Positions 60,612 through 64,000 of a DNA stretch of 64,000 nt are shown one piece after another. This stretch comes from Schistosoma haematobium. Taxonomy: Eukaryota > Platyhelminthes > Trematoda > Strigeidida > Schistosomatidae. Position 1 is the first letter of the stretch; each line of letters starts with the position of its first letter. The stretch spans positions 15,183,501 to 15,247,500 of the forward strand of contig NC_067201.1 in the NCBI RefSeq assembly GCF_000699445.3, given 5' to 3'. The notes under the pieces are model-generated. The model was not told where the DNA came from, did not search any database, and saw only the letters and a list, made by a program, of their open reading frames with translations. The position numbers and the translations under genes were made by a program.

Positions 60612-60762
60612 TAGTTGAATTCATGAATCAATTGAAGCTAGACTACCATGGAAAACCTGGAGGCACTGGATAGCCGTTTCGTCCTATTGTGAAACTTCAC
60701 AGCAGTGCACATCAACTATTAAAATTACTAAAATATCCACAAAAAACTTCTCATATTAATCA
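60612..60762. repeat. Foldback SINE family B in the M3-M4 intron
   Basis: A - strand 3' half (60612 to about 60712) joins a + strand tail (about 60713-60762). The hammerhead core in the long arm is lost (CTGTGAA). No target duplication was convincing. Confidence 0.65.
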
Positions 60763-60821
60763 AAATGTGCTCATTGGTGACGGTCTCCAAGAGGTATTTC
60801 CTACAGTTCTAGTGAGAAGCC

Positions 60822-61097
60822 GTGACCATTGCAGTTCAACTGAATCTATTGTGAGATAGTAACTCACTGATGACAATCGTAGATATGTCACTCAATTTCG
60901 TGTATTAGTTGAAGTTAGACATTAACACAGTTGGATACCGACCAGCTCAGTGGTCTAGTGGTTAAACATTCGAGCACAAGACTGATAGATCCTGTGTTCG
61001 AATCTCGCTGGGCGGTATCGTTGATGCGCACTGCTGAGGAGTCCTACAATAGAACGAAACAATCGTCCAGTACTTCCAAGTCTTCCATGGTATTCCC
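60822..61097 (+). repeat. SINE family B just upstream of the last exon
   Basis: Lead-in, tRNA-like head (CTCAGTGGTCTAGTGGTTAA, GTGTTCGAATCTC) and hammerhead zone closely match 48549-48853. The tail is lost soon after CTTCCATGG. The hammerhead core CTGAGGA and GAAA are intact, but stem II is weakened (GTCC against GAAC). Because it is sense with the gene, cleavage would cut the pre-mRNA about 110 nt before the M4 exon. Confidence 0.72.
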
Positions 61098-61180
61098 TTT
61101 TAAAACCATATTTATTAGTTGTTTATATATAGTTTTTATATTTTTTTCTTTCTTTTCTTTTTAAAAAAAATTAAATTTAG

Positions 61181-61869
61181 GTGAAAATATCAACAAAGCA
61201 ATCAAAATTAAAATCAATAAATCATAATGAACTAAGAAAAATCAATAAAATCAAATCAAATTTAATTGATTATCCTAAAATAATAAAACCAATAAAAAAA
61301 ACTAAATTAATCAATGAAAAACAATTACAATCAATAAATATTGATTCATGTCATATATTTATTGAACCATTCAATAATGAATTATTATTATTAAATAAAC
61401 AACCTAAAAAATCTGCATTAAAAGTAAAACAATCAACAATATACAATATAAATAATAATGATAATAATAATAATAATTTAATCCATTCAAATAAAGAGTT
61501 AAAAATTACTACATTTTTAGATCATGGAGAGAAAAATATAATAAATGAATCAGTAACATATTCTAATCATAATAATCGTCATGATTATCAATCTCCTTCT
61601 CCTCATCCTCCTCCTTCTTCTCATCATTCTCATCTTGATCCTCGTAATCATCATGACAATCAGTATTATCAACAAATGAATCAATCCAATAAAAAATTAT
61701 GGTATTTCAAAAATATGTTATATAAATGTATATGTTGTTTTAAATGTACCTATCATGATCATGATCATCATGATCATCATCATCATTCGAATGAAAAATA
61801 TCAACCATTAATTAAAATGTTCAACAGATCATCTAAATCATATTCATGTAAATCAATAAAATTTATAAA

Positions 61870-61907
<38 letters not shown>

Positions 61908-62026
61908 ATAATAATATCCCATATGAATCAAAAATTGATGCATATAGTCGATTCATTTTTCCAATATTCTTTGTTTTATTTTTATGTATTTATTGGTTTT
62001 TTTATTTAGTATTAGCTAAAGATTAA
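61181..62026 (+). CDS. Cys-loop chloride-channel subunit, last exon with M4
   Basis: 281 codons plus TAA, entered in phase 0 at GTG directly after TTTAG. It adds about 255 residues of cytoplasmic loop: a Lys/Ile/Asn-rich start, an Asn run, a SPSPHPPPSSHHSH segment, YKCICCFKC (about 61721-61747) followed by HDHDHHDHHHH, then a Thr/Asn repeat. DAYSRFIFPIFFVLFLCIYWFFYLVL is the M4 helix with the family's YSR-F-P start, and the protein ends five residues later. The complete M3-M4 loop is near 390 residues, several times the usual length. Low-complexity codon runs are typical of AT-rich schistosome genes; the clustered Cys and His residues are not explained by that alone. Confidence 0.9.
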
Positions 62027-62166
62027 TTTTAAAGACGAAGAAAAAAAGTGAAATGAGAATAGAGAACTTGTTGTATTCAATAGTTTCATTATAATTACAA
62101 TAAGATGATGATGGTGACGATGACGACGACAACGATGATGATGATGATAATCAGTGATAAATGAAT

Positions 62167-62180
62167 AATAAATCAATAAA
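62167..62180 (+). promoter_or_regulatory. Candidate polyadenylation signals
   Basis: Two AATAAA hexamers at 62167-62172 and 62175-62180, about 140-150 bp after the receptor stop codon. The likeliest 3' end of the transcript lies 10-30 bp further on. Confidence 0.55.
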
Positions 62181-63004
62181 CATTAGATAGACTTAACAAT
62201 CAATGTTATATAGAATTATTACTTATTGTCTTTCAGTTAATTAGTATCTTTTATACAAATATGTATACCTATATAGATATCTTAGTATAAAACTGTATAC
62301 TTATGAGTACATGGATGTATTATATTATATATATATATATATATATATAAATGGATACTATTTAGCCCAATTAGTTAGAATAATTAAATTTATCTGTATT
62401 TCTTCGAATTTCTTATCATCTCTGACATTCCGTAATAATAATAATCTATCTTAAACTCTTTCAACTCTTCATTCTTTCACTTCTACTTTCCCTACAAATT
62501 CTAGTTATACACAGACTCTTTGTTGTATGATAACTACATACAAGTGTATACACTTAAACACATATAAGTGAATACAAAAACAAAACAAACAAAATCATAT
62601 CATTATTAACATTAAAATCGCTTATCATAATTTGAATGATAAACATAGACGTTCAAAGGAATACAACACTATTATTATTATTATTATCTTTCTTCTCCAA
62701 ACTAATGTTAATCATAATGATAATTTCACAAAGATTAGTGTAATAATAATCATAATAAACAATATCAAGAGTTATGAGTTATTGGTTGACTTTGTTTTGT
62801 TTCTTTCTTTTTTTCGATATTTTTCACTGCTAAATCGATCTTCTCTAGGTTTTTCTTTCTTTTTGTCACTTCCTCTTCCCTTCTTTCCATAGTTCAAAGA
62901 GAAAAAAGAATGTTTCTTCTAATTAATTTTTTTTTCTTTTTTTGGCTTGTTTTGTTTAATTTCCTATAAGGAAAAATGTACAGTTGAGTGTTGTTGTTTT
63001 TGTT

Positions 63005-63035
<31 letters not shown>

Positions 63036-64000
63036 ATGATATTAATGCATATGCCATAAGTGTTTGTTCTATGGATGTTTATGTGTGTGAGGGGATAAAT
63101 AGCTGGGTATGTGGGTAGGTTGGTATTTGGTTAAGGATAGAATAAGATCAAGACACTAAATTACTTGCTTAGTTTGATGTCATGAAATGGAAATCAACGG
63201 ATTTTTACTCAGTAGTTTGAAAGTTACGCATTCCCTGGAAGAAACGAAGGTCCTTGATCCGATCCTCGTGGGATCCTTAATATTTAGTGTTGACGAATTC
63301 CAAATTGCGGCAAAACAATTGTTCCAAACTTCCTGGTTTTTACTGATTGTTTAACCAAAGTTAGTCCGGTATGAAAAATTTAAAAATCTATACCTGATGA
63401 AAAATTTGTTCAAGTAAAAATCATGCCCATGATATGGCCTTAAACTGTGAATAACATCTATGAGTTACATGACAGTTTACAGCATGAATTGAGATCAATT
63501 GAAGAATAATTAGAAAACTAAACAGTACTAAACAAATAGTCTTTGATAATGTTATGTTCTCTCAGATGAATGGTTTAATTGTGAAGGTTCCTTTGTCATT
63601 CTGCACAATATTATCAGTGTATACCTCATGTAGCCATAAGCTTTCTGATTATTTCACAAGCATTAAATCAATCTCCTCTGATAAACCTTATATCTAACTG
63701 ATTTTCTTCAAAGATTTTATCATTTCTATGTGTTCTTATATTCCTATCGACCTGTATTTTTTTTCGGTTAATCAATGAACATGTGATTGATTGACCTCCT
63801 CCATATCGATTTTTGTCATTCGAGGTCATTTAACGATGTATGACCATCACTTTAAAAATAGTAACAGAAAATAGAATGTTCAGATATTATGACAGACCCA
63901 GTGTTATTTATCTATTCAATTAGCATCCATTGATTCATAGACTTAAATTCAATCAATCTCTCAAACATAATAAATGTCATTATTATGGGGGTTGTGGAGA
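62181..64000. other. 3' flank of the receptor gene
   Basis: AT-rich DNA with a TA tract (about 62325-62348), ATG/GAT repeats (63010-63040), a worn + strand family-B copy at about 63190-63370 and a family-D trace at about 63560-63620. The final ~15 bases (GGGGTTGTGGAGA) match the outer tail of another family-B copy that continues beyond the window. Confidence 0.5.

Larger units (their letters stand above)
57258..61180 (+). other. Intron between the M3 and M4 exons
   Basis: Starts GTAAGT and ends AATTTAG, 3,923 bp. It holds an LTR-like repeat, a family-A SINE, a foldback family-B composite and a nearly complete family-B copy that ends 83 bp before the acceptor. Open frames inside it (for example 58807-59016) have no domain. 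Confidence 0.85.

Noticed and set aside
8601..60958. Genuine tRNA genes at the A-box/B-box matches
   Set aside because: The matches sit in repeated SINE heads, lack a complete cloverleaf and acceptor pairing, and continue into hammerhead and tail sequence.
62632..62892. 86-residue open frame after the receptor gene
   Set aside because: Ile/Asn/Phe-rich by-product of ATT and TTC repeats.

Overview
The window looks like genomic DNA of a blood fluke (Schistosoma or a close trematode). It is very AT-rich, coding exons are sparse, and most of what can be recognised is trematode-type mobile DNA: RTE-clade non-LTR retrotransposons ending in GTAA-type tails, a Penelope-like remnant, small LTR elements, and many tRNA-headed SINE-like repeats carrying hammerhead-ribozyme motifs, a class known from schistosomes (the Sm-alpha repeats). 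The species cannot be fixed from the sequence.

The only host gene I can support lies at the right end on the + strand. Three exons (54451-54666, 56724-57257, 61181-62026) join in phase 0 and encode the C-terminal 531 residues of an anion-selective Cys-loop receptor subunit of the GluCl/GlyR type. They cover the second loop-C cysteine pair, M1, a Pro-Ala-Arg M1-M2 linker, M2, M3, a very long Cys-, His- and Asn-rich cytoplasmic loop, and M4. The ligand-binding exons were not found in this window and presumably lie further upstream. Bases 1-54450 are therefore either a long intron or intergenic sequence.

1-16 kb is AT-rich DNA studded with two hammerhead SINE families. Family A is Sm-alpha-like; family B has a tRNA-Glu-like head. 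The same stretch holds a Penelope fragment (about 9.4-9.9 kb), an LTR-like repeat and a MITE-like element with terminal inverted repeats. 16-34 kb is a nest of retroelements. A near-full-length RTE (22828-28014, 11-bp target duplication) is interrupted by a 2,008-bp LTR element that encodes only an intact Gag (24064-26071, 5-bp duplication). A second near-full-length RTE on the - strand (about 30374-34049) is interrupted by a 528-bp solo LTR. Two 1.2-kb inverted arms (20811-22010 and 28823-30015) flank the first nest. 34-54 kb is AT-rich spacer with more SINE copies, an RTE fragment, a second MITE copy, a perfect 41-bp-arm palindrome and a 92-bp TA tract. 54-64 kb is the receptor gene, its introns loaded with SINE, RTE and LTR-like insertions, and its 3' flank.

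The most unusual pattern is that many family-B SINEs are double-tailed foldbacks: two oppositely oriented copies meet head to head, with the 3' tail at both outer ends. At three sites the whole composite is bounded by one target-site duplication of 12-13 bp, so it appears to have inserted as a single unit. Several copies keep the hammerhead core on the strand reading outward.
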